DNA of 64,000 nt from Chloroflexota bacterium (lineage in GTDB: Bacteria > Chloroflexota > Dehalococcoidia > Lucifugimonadales > Lucifugimonadaceae), in the NCBI GenBank assembly GCA_022564545.1, contig JADFLG010000003.1, positions 1 through 64,000 on the forward strand, written 5' to 3'. Made by a program: the position numbers and the translations under genes. The notes below the pieces were generated by a model that did not search any database, was not told the origin of the DNA, and saw only the letters and a list, made by a program, of their open reading frames with translations. This document shows positions 20,159 through 31,876 of this stretch, piece by piece (the stretch's first letter is position 1; the number at the start of each line of letters is the position of its first letter).

Positions 20159-20832
20159 AAAGAGTCGATAAATCCGTTTGGGGTCCACGGTTTTCCGGTA
20201 GCTCAGGAACTCAACTGATGACGGCGCTGAAAGTGCTATTGCTTGTCGATTCCGAAGGGCATCCATCCGAGGAATTGGAACAACTTGTTCACGCCGAGGG
20301 TGATGATCGAAGGGCGCTGTTGCGCCGCATTCTCGAGCGGTTTTACACCCCCGTATTCGAGCTCGATTTGCCGCGCGCGAGCCGAGGTCAATTCCATGAG
20401 GCATTCCGGTCGTTCGGGACAAAAGAGGGCGTGCTTACCAAGTGCGAGGCGTTCTTTATCAGGGCAGCACAGGCTGCGGGAATCGAGCTTTCACGCCGCA
20501 TTCTTGCGGGTCGTCACGGAGCAAACCGCACCCGTACTTCACCTGCGGCAGGCCGGTCACGCACAGCCACTGTCCAGGCCGTTGCCCCCGAGAAAAAAAT
20601 CGCACTAATGCAGGCTGAAAGCGTCATTCCCGCGCAGGCGGCCAAGCTTGAACTTGCCGACAGGATCCTGGCTAAATATCCAGACTTCGACCCGTCATGG
20701 GACCCTTCGGTCCAGGCCAGGTGGCTCGAAGGGATGACCCGCCTCTACGAGGGCCTGTCCGTGGGACCGGCAGACCGGCCGGCCGATATAGATCGTGCAA
20801 CCGAAGAAGATCGCCGCGAGTCGAAGACATAG
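20062..20832 (+). CDS. Hypothetical protein with DUF5343-like N-terminal region
   Basis: PYVPYRTFQTFLEFLLDEGIPERVDKSVWGPRFSGSSGTQLMTALKVLLLVDSEGHPSEELEQL resembles DUF5343. Confidence 0.55.
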   Translation: MTLQEQTPTIPPYVPYRTFQTFLEFLLDEGIPERVDKSVWGPRFSGSSGTQLMTALKVLLLVDSEGHPSEELEQLVHAEGDDRRALLRRILERFYTPVFELDLPRASRGQFHEAFRSFGTKEGVLTKCEAFFIRAAQAAGIELSRRILAGRHGANRTRTSPAAGRSRTATVQAVAPEKKIALMQAESVIPAQAAKLELADRILAKYPDFDPSWDPSVQARWLEGMTRLYEGLSVGPADRPADIDRATEEDRRESKT

Positions 20833-20928
20833 GTCTGGCTAAACCTTCGCCCTGGCATGCCCCGGTGAGCTCGCGCGGCTCTATCGCCCAGGTAAGTGTT
20901 CCGATTGCGGCCGGGACACGCCCGGTAA

Positions 20929-21477
20929 CTAACGGTCGGGGCAGATTCGGTACTCGACGATGTTCAGGGTCCGACCGTCTGGCGTGATCCTGTCGTACTC
21001 ATCTTCGATTTCGGCCCCGAGCGACTCAGGAATGTGGCGGCTCGCACCGTTGGCGCGGTCGACAGGATACTTGATGTAGTCACACTCGATTTCGTCCGCT
21101 GCCCAGCTGCAAACCGCCTCCACTGCCTCAAGTCCGAGTCCCAGGCCCTGCGAATCTTCAGCCAGCCATATTCCGATCTCTGGCGTGCGACTTTCCAGGT
21201 GGTGAAGCCCAGCGCACCCCGCAAATTGGTTCGGCGTTTCTTTTCGCAGAATCGTTAACTGAAGGTTCGTGCGGTTGACCATCCCGTCGATCGAATCGGC
21301 GATAAACGACGCTGTCTCGACGCATGACCTGGCGGGTGACGGGAACATGAAGCGTGTCACGCGTTCGTTGAATTTGCTGAAGATTTGATCCAGATCGATA
21401 AAACTGGTCGGGCGTAGGATGAGTCGGTCGGTGGCGATCTCCGCTTCCAGCAGACAGATGTCACGACGCAGCACCAC
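20929..21477 (-). CDS. GNAT family N-acetyltransferase
   Basis: IATDRLILRPTSFIDLDQIF, FAGCAGLHHLESRTPEIGIWLAEDSQGLGLGLEAVEAVCSWA. Confidence 0.85.
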   Translation of the reverse strand: MVLRRDICLLEAEIATDRLILRPTSFIDLDQIFSKFNERVTRFMFPSPARSCVETASFIADSIDGMVNRTNLQLTILRKETPNQFAGCAGLHHLESRTPEIGIWLAEDSQGLGLGLEAVEAVCSWAADEIECDYIKYPVDRANGASRHIPESLGAEIEDEYDRITPDGRTLNIVEYRICPDR

Positions 21478-24400
21478 TACGCGGTATCGACGAGCGTCAG
21501 ACGGTACTCGGCGCTCGTACCTGCCAGTTCAATGATGCTCATTGCTTCGTCCCGTGCTTTCTTTTCGCCGGGGGCCACCGATTCGAACATTGCGATGGTT
21601 TCCGGGTGGCACGTAAGGAACAGAATCTGGAAGCGTTCGGAGAGGTCCATGATGACCCGGCACGCAGCTTTCGCGCGCTCTGGATCGAAGTTCACCAGGA
21701 TGTCGTCCAACACCACCGGCATTGGCTCGGCCTTCCGGGCGTATTCCTCGATTAGTGCAAAGCGCATGGCGAGGAATAGTTGCTCGGCAGTGCCCCGGCT
21801 CAACTCGTTGGCCCGCTTGGTGTGGGCCTCGCCCTCGACGATCTCCAGGTCCTGTTCTTTCTCACCGATGACGGCGCGCACGGCCGTGTAACGGCCAAGG
21901 GTCAGGTCAGACAGATACCTGGACGCAGCCTGCATCAGCGCAGGTTGTCGTTCCCGTTGGAACTCCTCTCGTGTCCGCTCGAAAATATCACGCGCGATTG
22001 TCAGCACGGCCCAGCGGTGAGCGTCGTTATTCAATTTTTCCTCGATCACGTTGATCTTCGAGTGAAGCTCTAATGCCTGCCCGGACTTCTCGAATTCTGC
22101 CTGCTGACGTCGAAGGTTGCCCTGTTCTTCGTGCAGGTGGTCGAGCATTCCCTGCAAGCGCTTTTCCTGGTCCTGGAGTTGTTGTAACGTGGCAACCGCT
22201 TCTTCATTCGGCGTCGCCTCGAGGTCGTCGCGAAACGTCCGTCCGTCGTCGTTGATCAACAGCGGTTCGAGTTCGTGCATCTCTGAAAGTTTGCGCTCAA
22301 GGTCGCGGCGCTCCTGGACCTGTCGTGCGATGGCTTTGAACTCTTCTTGGTCTGCGGTATCGCCCTTTTCAAGGAGTGCTTCGATCTTGCCGTCGACCTG
22401 GCTCAGCCGGTGCTCAAGGTTTGCATGCCCGTTGGCCATAATTTCGAGTTCGGCTGTTATCTGTTTCTGGCGTTCCACAGCCCGATCGTGTGCAAGCAGT
22501 CGTTCGGACAGGTCCTGTAAGACTTCCGTTGCCTTCATCGGGCTTGCGTCCGGCAGCTCCGCCGCTTCGAGGACATCGGTCAGCCGCATCTCGATTTCAC
22601 CGGCGGTGTCGTACATTTGCGATACGCGCGTCCGCAGACTGGCGACGGTCCGCTGCTGGCTCTTCAGTGTGCGAATACTCGCCATGACGTTGGCGGCCTG
22701 GGCTGGATCGAGGTCGATTCGCAGTTCAGTCCGTTCGAGCAGGAGTTGCCAGCGGTTCTGGACATCGGCCAGTGTATTTGAAGCGAGGGCAAGTGCAGTG
22801 TGCGACTCAGTGAGGCGCATGTCGATATTGGCAAGACGGGCAGCGGCAGATTCGAACTCTCGCGCAACGGCCTCAAACCTGCGACGCAGGTCCAGGGACC
22901 GGTCCAGTTCTCCCGCCTTCTCTTCGACATCGCGAATCGTGGGCGTGTTGCTGACGCCAAATTCCTTCGCTATTTCCGATATTTCTTTTGCCACCGCGTC
23001 GAGCCGCTCCTGGACTTCCTCGACCTGGGCAGTGGCAACATCTTTCGCCTCGCCGATTGCGGGTCTGCGAAGCGTGATCTTGAATCCACCAGCCGCCCTG
23101 GCACGTGAAACGAGCATGAACCCGGCCATGAGGGCCAGAAGACCTGCGAGCCCACCTGATAGCTCCTTGCTCATGTAACTCCACGCCATCGAGGCGATAC
23201 CGACGATGACAACAGTCACTGGCAGAAGGATCGAGCCAACAAAACCGCCGATGTCCTCGATCTCGGTTTGAGCCAGAGTGTCTGCGAGATTCTTCTGTGC
23301 GTCGTTCATTTCGGAACGGATCGAACCCGACTCAGCAATCGCGGCCCTGAGGCGCGACAGGCGGGCCCGCTTATTTTCAAGATCGGCGGAAGTCTCCTTT
23401 GGCACATCGGTCAGTGCGTCTCGGGCAGCCGCGAGTTTGAGCGCCTCGTCGGCCATGGTCTCGCGGTCTTCCGTCCGGCTCTGAACGGCGAGTTCGTGCT
23501 CCTGATAGATACGGCGGGCGCCGGTCAGTTCGCGGCCTGCAGATTCCAGGTTTGCCTGGAGGTCCATTGGCGTCTCGAACTCGCCGATGGACTGTTCGGT
23601 CCAGCCACCACCGAGTGCAGCGAGATCGCGATCGAGTTGCGCCTGCTCTTTTTCGAGCTCCTGCTCGACACCCGGAAGGTCGACGACCGCCTTGTTGTAG
23701 TGAGCAGTCTCCATCCCCAGCTTGCGGGCGTCGCCGCCGCGTTCGATAAACGCATCTACTACACCAACCGACTCGGCTTCCTGTTCGCGCTCTTTCTGGC
23801 GAAGAACGCTCTCGTCCAACTGGCGCTGCAGGTCGCTCTTCTGCTCGTCCAGGCTTTCCATCTGGTGCTCAGCGTTTTCGGGAACCGAGTCGTTTGTGGG
23901 AAGATCGGAAATCTGGCGCTCAATTTCAGTCTTGCGTTCCCACCGTTTGCGCAGACCGACAAGCGTTTTCTGTCGCTCGATATCCGATCGGGTGTCTTCT
24001 AATTCCGCGGTCTGTGAGTCGATGTTCTGAACGACCTGTTCGAAATTATTGGACAGTTCGGCGTACAGGTCGCTTCCACGCCGGGTTTCTTCGAGGCTCG
24101 CCCGTGCTTCGGCCAGATCCTTTTCCAGCTTTCTGATCCGGCCCGCTCGCGGGCTCCGCAGTTTTCGGAGTTCATCGTCAAGTTCGCTGCGGGCGTCTGT
24201 TAGCGAAACATTCGCCAGTCCGAGTCCAACCGAGTAGATCTTGTCCCTGATTTCGTCTGAATTCAGCGACGACAACGCCTGAAGTTCGCTTAGAGAAATT
24301 GAAAATACGTTCGTATAAAGCTCGCTGTCGATTCCTCCAAGCAGGGTATGGAGCAGATCGTCGCTCCCAGTTGCGACGCCCTCAATTGTGTTGGCGGTAA

Positions 24401-24707
24401 TGGCTACCTCGCCGCGCCTCTTCCCGTCCCGCCGGTGGACATTGAAACTCGCACCTGACGAAGTGGTGAGCGAGATCGAACCAGATCCAGCCTCTGGCTT
24501 GAAGTGGCGGTAGAGGAACAACTCGCGGAGCGCCGCCCGGTCGTTCTTGTTCACGTAGCCGAACAGAGTAGACCGCAAGAATGCCCGAATCGCCGACTTA
24601 CCCGCTTCGTTCGGGCCGTGGAGCAGCGTGAGCTTGCCGGACATGTTGCTGAATTCCCTGTCCGCGAAGGGCCCGAAGTTCTCGATGTTGATGCCTGTCA
24701 GTCGCAA
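21477..24707 (-). CDS. YhaN/SbcC/Rad50-like AAA ATPase (listed ORF starts 24821; likely TTG start at 24707 giving MRLTGINIENFGPF)
   Basis: Walker A LLHGPNEAGKSAIRAFLRSTLFGY, long coiled coils, LSRGTAEQLFLAMRFALIEEYA signature, PVVLDDILVNFD Walker B. Confidence 0.88.
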   Translation of the reverse strand: MRLTGINIENFGPFADREFSNMSGKLTLLHGPNEAGKSAIRAFLRSTLFGYVNKNDRAALRELFLYRHFKPEAGSGSISLTTSSGASFNVHRRDGKRRGEVAITANTIEGVATGSDDLLHTLLGGIDSELYTNVFSISLSELQALSSLNSDEIRDKIYSVGLGLANVSLTDARSELDDELRKLRSPRAGRIRKLEKDLAEARASLEETRRGSDLYAELSNNFEQVVQNIDSQTAELEDTRSDIERQKTLVGLRKRWERKTEIERQISDLPTNDSVPENAEHQMESLDEQKSDLQRQLDESVLRQKEREQEAESVGVVDAFIERGGDARKLGMETAHYNKAVVDLPGVEQELEKEQAQLDRDLAALGGGWTEQSIGEFETPMDLQANLESAGRELTGARRIYQEHELAVQSRTEDRETMADEALKLAAARDALTDVPKETSADLENKRARLSRLRAAIAESGSIRSEMNDAQKNLADTLAQTEIEDIGGFVGSILLPVTVVIVGIASMAWSYMSKELSGGLAGLLALMAGFMLVSRARAAGGFKITLRRPAIGEAKDVATAQVEEVQERLDAVAKEISEIAKEFGVSNTPTIRDVEEKAGELDRSLDLRRRFEAVAREFESAAARLANIDMRLTESHTALALASNTLADVQNRWQLLLERTELRIDLDPAQAANVMASIRTLKSQQRTVASLRTRVSQMYDTAGEIEMRLTDVLEAAELPDASPMKATEVLQDLSERLLAHDRAVERQKQITAELEIMANGHANLEHRLSQVDGKIEALLEKGDTADQEEFKAIARQVQERRDLERKLSEMHELEPLLINDDGRTFRDDLEATPNEEAVATLQQLQDQEKRLQGMLDHLHEEQGNLRRQQAEFEKSGQALELHSKINVIEEKLNNDAHRWAVLTIARDIFERTREEFQRERQPALMQAASRYLSDLTLGRYTAVRAVIGEKEQDLEIVEGEAHTKRANELSRGTAEQLFLAMRFALIEEYARKAEPMPVVLDDILVNFDPERAKAACRVIMDLSERFQILFLTCHPETIAMFESVAPGEKKARDEAMSIIELAGTSAEYRLTLVDTA

Positions 24708-24708
24708 G

Positions 24709-25965
24709 TTACCTGCCCTGCTCCAGCAGTTCCGCAAGATACCAACGCGCTTCTTCAGCCCATGCCGAAACCTGCTCATCGTCTGGCTTGTCGAGTCCGT
24801 TCCGTCGACCGCTGTACACATCTGAAACGACTTCGGTCAGCCGGTCGATTTCATCCGATTCAATCGATGAGAGCAGTGCTCGTTTCAACGTGGTACCCAG
24901 GAAGTCGTCCTGCTTTGCGCGGGACTCGATGTCGATGGACGGGCGTGTCGAGTCGACGATGCGCTCGACCCATACCCACGGAGCGCCACCGCTCCAGCTG
25001 CTGCGGGCCGCTTCGAGCAGATCGTCGACCGCTCCATCTGCGGCAAGCTGCTCGTGCAGCGGACCCCTGCCAACGAGATTGACCCGGCAGACCACATCTC
25101 TGTCCTCGGCCTGGGCGCTCAGGTTGTCGGTCTGCTGCCTGATGGCAGAATCGAGACCGTCGATTGTCTCGAGGCTGGAAATATCGACTTCGCTGTGTTC
25201 CCACCTGACGACATCCAGGGGAACGAACTCGGTCTTCGAAGCCCCGCTCGGGTCGACATCGACAACCAGTGCACCGCGCGCTCCGGTTTCGTTCGGGTGT
25301 CGGCCCTGGGTATTGCCCGGATAGGCGATCACTGGTGCTGCGCGCTTGAGCGTTTGGCGGGTATGGACGTGACCGAGCGCCCAGTAGTCGATACCGGACG
25401 CCGAAAGGTCTTCGACCGTGCACGGCGCGTAGTTTTTATGTGCACTGTTGGCCCCGACGTTGGCGTGGAGCAATCCGATAGCGAAAATGCTGCCCGACGG
25501 GGGCGGGCTGAACTGCACGGCCAGGTTATCGACAACTTCGCGTGTGGGATAGCTCATGCCCTGCACGGCAGCCACCACTTCGCCGTTCTTTTCGATGTTC
25601 TTCCACTCGGGGGTAGCGCCGAAGATATGAACACCGTCGGGCCACGAAATGGACGATTGCCAGCCGTCGAGGGGGTCATGGTTGCCGTGGACCACGAAAG
25701 TCTGAATACCTTTGTCAGCGAGCCTGGAAAGTCCGTCTCGGAATCGAAGTTGCGCCCGTACTGAGCGGTCTGCGCCGTCGTAAACGTCACCCGCTATGAC
25801 GAGGAAGTCAGCATCGGTACTAATGCACAGGTCGACCAGGTTCTGAAAGGCTTCGTACGTAGCCTCTCGAAGACGGGTCGCAACGCGGCCATCGACATCA
25901 CCGATACCCGAAAAGGGTGAATCGATGTGAAGGTCCGCCGCGTGCACAAAGCGGAAAGAATCCAT
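24709..25965 (-). CDS. YhaO/SbcD-like metallophosphoesterase DNA exonuclease (listed ORF starts 26034)
   Basis: FRFVHAADLHIDSPFSG, VIAGDVYDGADRS, FVVHGNHDPLDGW, YWALGHVHTRQTL, YPGNTQGRHPNETGARGALVVD. Confidence 0.9.
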   Translation of the reverse strand: MDSFRFVHAADLHIDSPFSGIGDVDGRVATRLREATYEAFQNLVDLCISTDADFLVIAGDVYDGADRSVRAQLRFRDGLSRLADKGIQTFVVHGNHDPLDGWQSSISWPDGVHIFGATPEWKNIEKNGEVVAAVQGMSYPTREVVDNLAVQFSPPPSGSIFAIGLLHANVGANSAHKNYAPCTVEDLSASGIDYWALGHVHTRQTLKRAAPVIAYPGNTQGRHPNETGARGALVVDVDPSGASKTEFVPLDVVRWEHSEVDISSLETIDGLDSAIRQQTDNLSAQAEDRDVVCRVNLVGRGPLHEQLAADGAVDDLLEAARSSWSGGAPWVWVERIVDSTRPSIDIESRAKQDDFLGTTLKRALLSSIESDEIDRLTEVVSDVYSGRRNGLDKPDDEQVSAWAEEARWYLAELLEQGR

Positions 25966-26165
25966 ATCGGGCGCAGACCAGTTGGAAGGCCCGTTTCGTG
26001 CACCAAAATGGAGCTCCGATTGCGGGTTCGACATACCGCAAAATACACGATCGGCCTTCTGCTGCTGTCAGTTTAGCAACGGGCGGGGCTATCACATCAG
26101 AGTGCTGTCACTTACAACCCGTGTGGGGGGCAGCACATGCGTGAACAAGGCAACGAGCGGCCTTC

Positions 26166-26867
26166 TCACGATTTTCGCCCGATATACAGGCCGCGGCCGG
26201 TAAGTCCGGGTTGAATATGCTCGGTGGTCAGGCCGGCTTTTTTGAAGGCCGACACGTACTCTAAATGGGTGAACCAGCCCATTTCATGGGTTTCAGATAC
26301 CCGACTGATCCCGTTCGAACCACCGATCATATACTCGAATACGACCCGTCCGCGTTCGACCGGCTCAGCGACCATCATTCGGGTCACGACGAACTCGTCT
26401 GTTTCGACTGTTGAAGAGTGGATCTTTCCCACGATCCACGACTCCGGAGTTATCCACGGCTCCACTACGAGAATCCCACCCGACAGGACGTGAGAAGCCA
26501 TGTTCGCCACTGCACGATTCATGCGCTCGACAGTCCTGGCGTAACCGATCGACGAAAAAAGACATGCGACTACGTCATACTCGACATCGAGCGCAAAGTC
26601 GCACATGTCCCCGGCGTAAAAGATAGCCGCGGGAACCCGTTCTCTCGCAATTGCCAGCATCTCGTGGTCCAGATCCACCCCTGTGCAATCGAACCCTGAG
26701 TTCTGGGCGAGATGTTCGAGGTGGCGACCCGTTCCGCAGGCCACGTCGAGCAGTGTTTTAGCCTCGGGGACCCACTTGCGAATTAGCGACGCCAGTTGTT
26801 TCGACTCGTCTGCGTAGTCCTTGCCGGAATAAACAGCGTCGTAGTGTTTTGCCGTTTTAGTGAACAT
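26166..26867 (-). CDS. Class I SAM-dependent methyltransferase
   Basis: LLDVACGTGRHLEHLAQ, GVDLDHEMLAIARERVP. Confidence 0.9.
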   Translation of the reverse strand: MFTKTAKHYDAVYSGKDYADESKQLASLIRKWVPEAKTLLDVACGTGRHLEHLAQNSGFDCTGVDLDHEMLAIARERVPAAIFYAGDMCDFALDVEYDVVACLFSSIGYARTVERMNRAVANMASHVLSGGILVVEPWITPESWIVGKIHSSTVETDEFVVTRMMVAEPVERGRVVFEYMIGGSNGISRVSETHEMGWFTHLEYVSAFKKAGLTTEHIQPGLTGRGLYIGRKS

Positions 26868-27264
26868 GGGTGCAGGATAGTTGAGTGGCGTTGCGTCCGG
26901 GGGTGTGAGGGCGTGGTGCTGAAATATGTCATCCCGACCTTGCCGGAGGGATCTGAGGTGGTCGATGCGGGTGTCGGCGGTCGAACGGATTCGGTGGTTG
27001 CTTGCGTGCGGCAGTCGCCAGCAAGTGAGCGTCAGATTCCTCCGCCCTTCGATGTGCTCAGGATGTACTGCGGTCGGAATAACGGTGTTGTGTGCGTTGG
27101 TCGCCGGACGCAGGCGTCAGGCTTTGAGCTTGGGCCTTGGTCCAGATCGGGACACCTGGTCGCGTATGCAGCGCCGCGGGGCAGGGTTTGTCACGGGGTG
27201 TAGAACTTGGACGTTATTTATACAGCTCCGTGACGTACGCCCGGGCAGTATGTGTCAAATAACA

Positions 27265-27297
27265 AAAAAAGGGCCGCTCCAACACGGAGCGGCCCTT
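27265..27297. terminator. Intrinsic terminator downstream of groEL
   Basis: AAAAAAAGGGCCGCTCCAACACGGAGCGGCCCTT. Confidence 0.8.
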
Positions 27298-27332
27298 CGA
27301 GTTTCGCTTTTGTTCTGCCTGTGTGGGCAGGG

Positions 27333-29003
<1,671 letters not shown>

Positions 29004-29300
29004 CTAGCCGACGATCGCGAGGATGTCGCTTTCTCGAACGATCAGGTAGTCGACGCCGTCTTCCGTGTACTCGGTACCCGCGTACTTCGAGTAGATGACG
29101 TTCTGGCCGACCTTGACGGGCATGTCGATGACCTTGCCTTCGTCGGTGGTCCGGCCCGGTCCGGCTGCGATAACTTCGCCCTGCTGGGGCTTTTCTTTCG
29201 CAGTGTCGGGAATGATGATTCCGCCCGGTGAGGTCTGTGCCTCATCATCGGATGGCTCGATGATCACCCTGTCACCGAGCGGTGTGAGGTTCAATGCCAC
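29004..29300 (-). CDS. groS: Co-chaperonin GroES
   Basis: LTPLGDRVIIEPSDDEAQTSPGGIIIPDTAKEKPQQGEVIAAGPG. Confidence 0.98.
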   Translation of the reverse strand: MALNLTPLGDRVIIEPSDDEAQTSPGGIIIPDTAKEKPQQGEVIAAGPGRTTDEGKVIDMPVKVGQNVIYSKYAGTEYTEDGVDYLIVRESDILAIVG

Positions 29301-29402
29301 TGGTTAATTTCTCCTTGTCGTGACGTGCGGGTCCGGCTCGTTGAAGTTCGGTCGATCTGTGCGGACACACGATGCCGAGTTCAATTACAGCCGTATCCAT
29401 GA

Positions 29403-29452
29403 TTAGCAGTCGACCCGTCCGACTGTTAGCAGTCGAGGGCTTTGAGTGCCAG
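29403..29452 (-). promoter_or_regulatory. Two overlapping CIRCE-like (HrcA) operators upstream of groES
   Basis: TTAGCAGTC-N9-GACTGTTAG (29403-29429) and TTAGCAGTC-N9-GAGTGCCAG (29426-29452); CIRCE consensus is TTAGCACTC-N9-GAGTGCTAA. Confidence 0.75.
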
Positions 29453-29608
29453 CGTTGGAAATTCTATGAACGGATACCCGCCGAGTCAACCCGTGATGAC
29501 AAGCCATTAGGCGCAGCACGGCTGAAGTGGGGGCTTATTTTATTGAGTGCGAGCTGGTGGGCGTGGGTGCCGATCCGATGGCCAGCGGCAGTTCCCGCGC
29601 TAGCTCGC

Positions 29609-30304
29609 TTACGGCTTTCTGAGGCGCATGATGTAGTGCCGGCCGCCACGGGTGTAGGGGGCGATGCTCTCGTTCATGATCGAGATAAGTTCTCTGGCAC
29701 CGATCATGTCTGAGTCGTGAAGGAGCCTCGCCTCGGCTTCCTTGGCCCTGTTGAAGGCGAATGCGAGGTCTGTGACGTCCAGGGATGACTCCAGCTCGAG
29801 CCCCCAGTTTGAGGAGAGCTGCACCGGGGTCACCTTCGGGTCTTCCACGAGTGAGATCGCGATAAAGCTGCCACCCGGCTTGAGGACCCGGTTCACTTCA
29901 GGCGGGTCGAACAGGTCGGTGGTAATGACCATGTCGAACATATCGTCGTCGAACGGCAGGTCGTCGACCGGGGCTTTCACGAACGTGCAAAGGTCGGAAA
30001 TGTCCTCGATCTCGGCAAGGTCGCGTGCCACCGTCAGGGCTTCTTCATCAATGTCGTTGCCGTACACCGTGCAGCCGTATAGAGAGGCCATCCACCGGGC
30101 GTTTCCCCCAACTGCGCATGCCGTGTCCAGGATTCTGGTTTCCGGCCCTATCTCCTGTTCCTGGAGCGCGATTCTAAAAATCGTCTGATTAGCCCCAACG
30201 TGCATGAACTCGCCGTACGACGCGTGATCCCACCTCGGGTGTTCATCGAACCACCGTTGCAGACGCTGCGTTTTGTTGGTCGGGCGTTGATCCATTTTCT
30301 GCAA
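29609..30304 (-). CDS. SAM-dependent methyltransferase
   Basis: RILDTACAVGGNARWMASLYGCTVYGNDIDEEALTVA; VITTDLFDPPEVNRVLKPGGSFIAISLV. Confidence 0.82.
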   Translation of the reverse strand: MQKMDQRPTNKTQRLQRWFDEHPRWDHASYGEFMHVGANQTIFRIALQEQEIGPETRILDTACAVGGNARWMASLYGCTVYGNDIDEEALTVARDLAEIEDISDLCTFVKAPVDDLPFDDDMFDMVITTDLFDPPEVNRVLKPGGSFIAISLVEDPKVTPVQLSSNWGLELESSLDVTDLAFAFNRAKEAEARLLHDSDMIGARELISIMNESIAPYTRGGRHYIMRLRKP

Positions 30305-30461
30305 TTCCTGCGCGGCGATTTTTCTGGGGGCAATTCTGGCAGGTCGAGTTGAACAGAGGGCGAATTGACATTGTATGGCTGGCGAACAGTTTGACAGAAA
30401 CCGGGGAGCATTGAGGGACCGGCAGTGAATCCGGGCGAAGCTTACTGTGATCTGGGCGCGA

Positions 30462-30495
30462 GAAACGCCCCCAAATTGCGGTAGGGGGCGTTTCC
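30462..30495. terminator. Intrinsic terminator downstream of 30522-31181
   Basis: GAAACGCCCCCAAATTGCGGTAGGGGGCGTTTCC. Confidence 0.7.
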
Positions 30496-30521
30496 AGTGG
30501 GAGGTCTGGGCCAGAAACTGC

Positions 30522-31181
30522 TTAGAAGTTTATTTCTGAGCCGTCTGGCAGGGTGAACGTGGTTCCAGTCCCGGGGTCAGGAGATGGCTGGCCAAACTGA
30601 CCGAAGCCACCTTGCCCGTGGAAGCCCCTGGGCCCTCCGAAGCCGCGGCGACCGTGCTGACCGCGCCGACCGTCCCGTTCACTGCGCAACTCCTGGCGGA
30701 GCTCATCGAGGTACTCGGGTTTTGCGTTGTGCCAGGCGAGAATCTCGTCGGCATCGTCCCGGGTGATGACTTCCTGCTCGACGAGGGCGTCAAGCCTGGC
30801 CTCAATGGCGTTTTCGTCGGCCGGAGGCATTGAGCCCTGGCCGTGACCCTTGCCCCTGCCGACCAGCTTCAGTTCATCCACTACGTCTGGACGGGCATCC
30901 TGCCAGGCGTCGATCTCGTCGGCTTGCGCCTGGGTGATCACTTCCTGTTCAACAAGTTCAGCGAGTTTTTCTTCCTGTTTGGCGTCCCTGTACTCGTTTC
31001 GGGCCGTCTTCGTGGCGGAATCGAGGTCCGCGCGGTCGATTCCGAGAATCTCTGCGACACGGTCCTTGATGGAGTCGCCACGAGTGCCGTCTGCAGGGCC
31101 TTCGTGAGCAAAGGCGGCCCCGGCAATGGCAAGGGCGCCGATAAGTCCTGCGCTCGCACCGAGCATAATCTTGCGTTTCAT
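30522..31181 (-). CDS. Secreted hypothetical protein with internal duplicated ~35-aa helical motif and Gly-rich tail
   Basis: Sec-type signal peptide MKRKIMLGASAGLIGALAIAGAAFA; repeats LAELVEQEVITQAQADEIDAWQDARPDVVDEL and LDALVEQEVITRDDADEILAWHNAKPEYLDEL. Confidence 0.75.
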   Translation of the reverse strand: MKRKIMLGASAGLIGALAIAGAAFAHEGPADGTRGDSIKDRVAEILGIDRADLDSATKTARNEYRDAKQEEKLAELVEQEVITQAQADEIDAWQDARPDVVDELKLVGRGKGHGQGSMPPADENAIEARLDALVEQEVITRDDADEILAWHNAKPEYLDELRQELRSERDGRRGQHGRRGFGGPRGFHGQGGFGQFGQPSPDPGTGTTFTLPDGSEINF

Positions 31182-31444
31182 TTTCTAATCCTCTTGCCGC
31201 CAGACCGGAGCACCGGAAGAACGGCAGAAATGATTGCCTGCAACCAAAGTTAGAAAACGAATGTGTGGTTCCTGTTCAGGGAATGTGAAGAAATCTCAAA
31301 TAGCGGGGTTTGCTGACGAACACTGTCATGACACAGTTCGACCCCATTTTGTCGCTGCGGGGACTGAACAATCAGTCCCGCTGCCGGCCTGGCTGGCCTC
31401 CCGTTGCCGGCATTGACGCCTTTTGTGAGCCGCAATATCCTGTG

Positions 31445-31640
31445 TACGTTGTTGGTGGCCGGGGGTGACAGTCGGCCTGAAAAGGGACCCCGGTGTGATT
31501 CCGTGGCTGCCCCGCAGCGGTAGGCGAGAACGAACTCCGTCATGAACGTCGGCCAGTGGCCGGTAAACGGCGGACAGTATGAAATCCGAGTAATGCCGGG
31601 TGCTCACGAGCCCGAAGACCTGCCAGCGTGTCGTGTCTCT
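31445..31640 (+). promoter_or_regulatory. Cobalamin riboswitch upstream of metE
   Basis: GAAAAGGGACCCCGGTGTGATTCCGTGGCTGCCCCGCAGCGGT core and B12-box GAGCCCGAAGACCTGCC. Confidence 0.92.
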
Positions 31641-31876
31641 GTAATGGAGAGCGCCTGACAAGGATGCCTCGAGGGAAGGCTGGTGCGTGCCACACGGTCA
31701 TGCGTGCGATCGCGTGCTTACACTACTCTTTTCGCAATATTCGTCCCGGTCGCGAAAGGGGATTTGCAGCCGCGTGCCGCTGACGCGGCCGAAGTAGCTT
31801 CACACTTCTTGTCCGACTATTAAGGCGTCATGCACAGTAGCCCTGCCGCGGGCAGGGCCAGAAGAGGGATCATCAC

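Noticed and set aside
22117-23178. 353-aa plus-strand Ser/Arg-rich ORF
   Set aside because: Shadow of the YhaN-like coiled-coil gene on the opposite strand; low-complexity SSRS composition.
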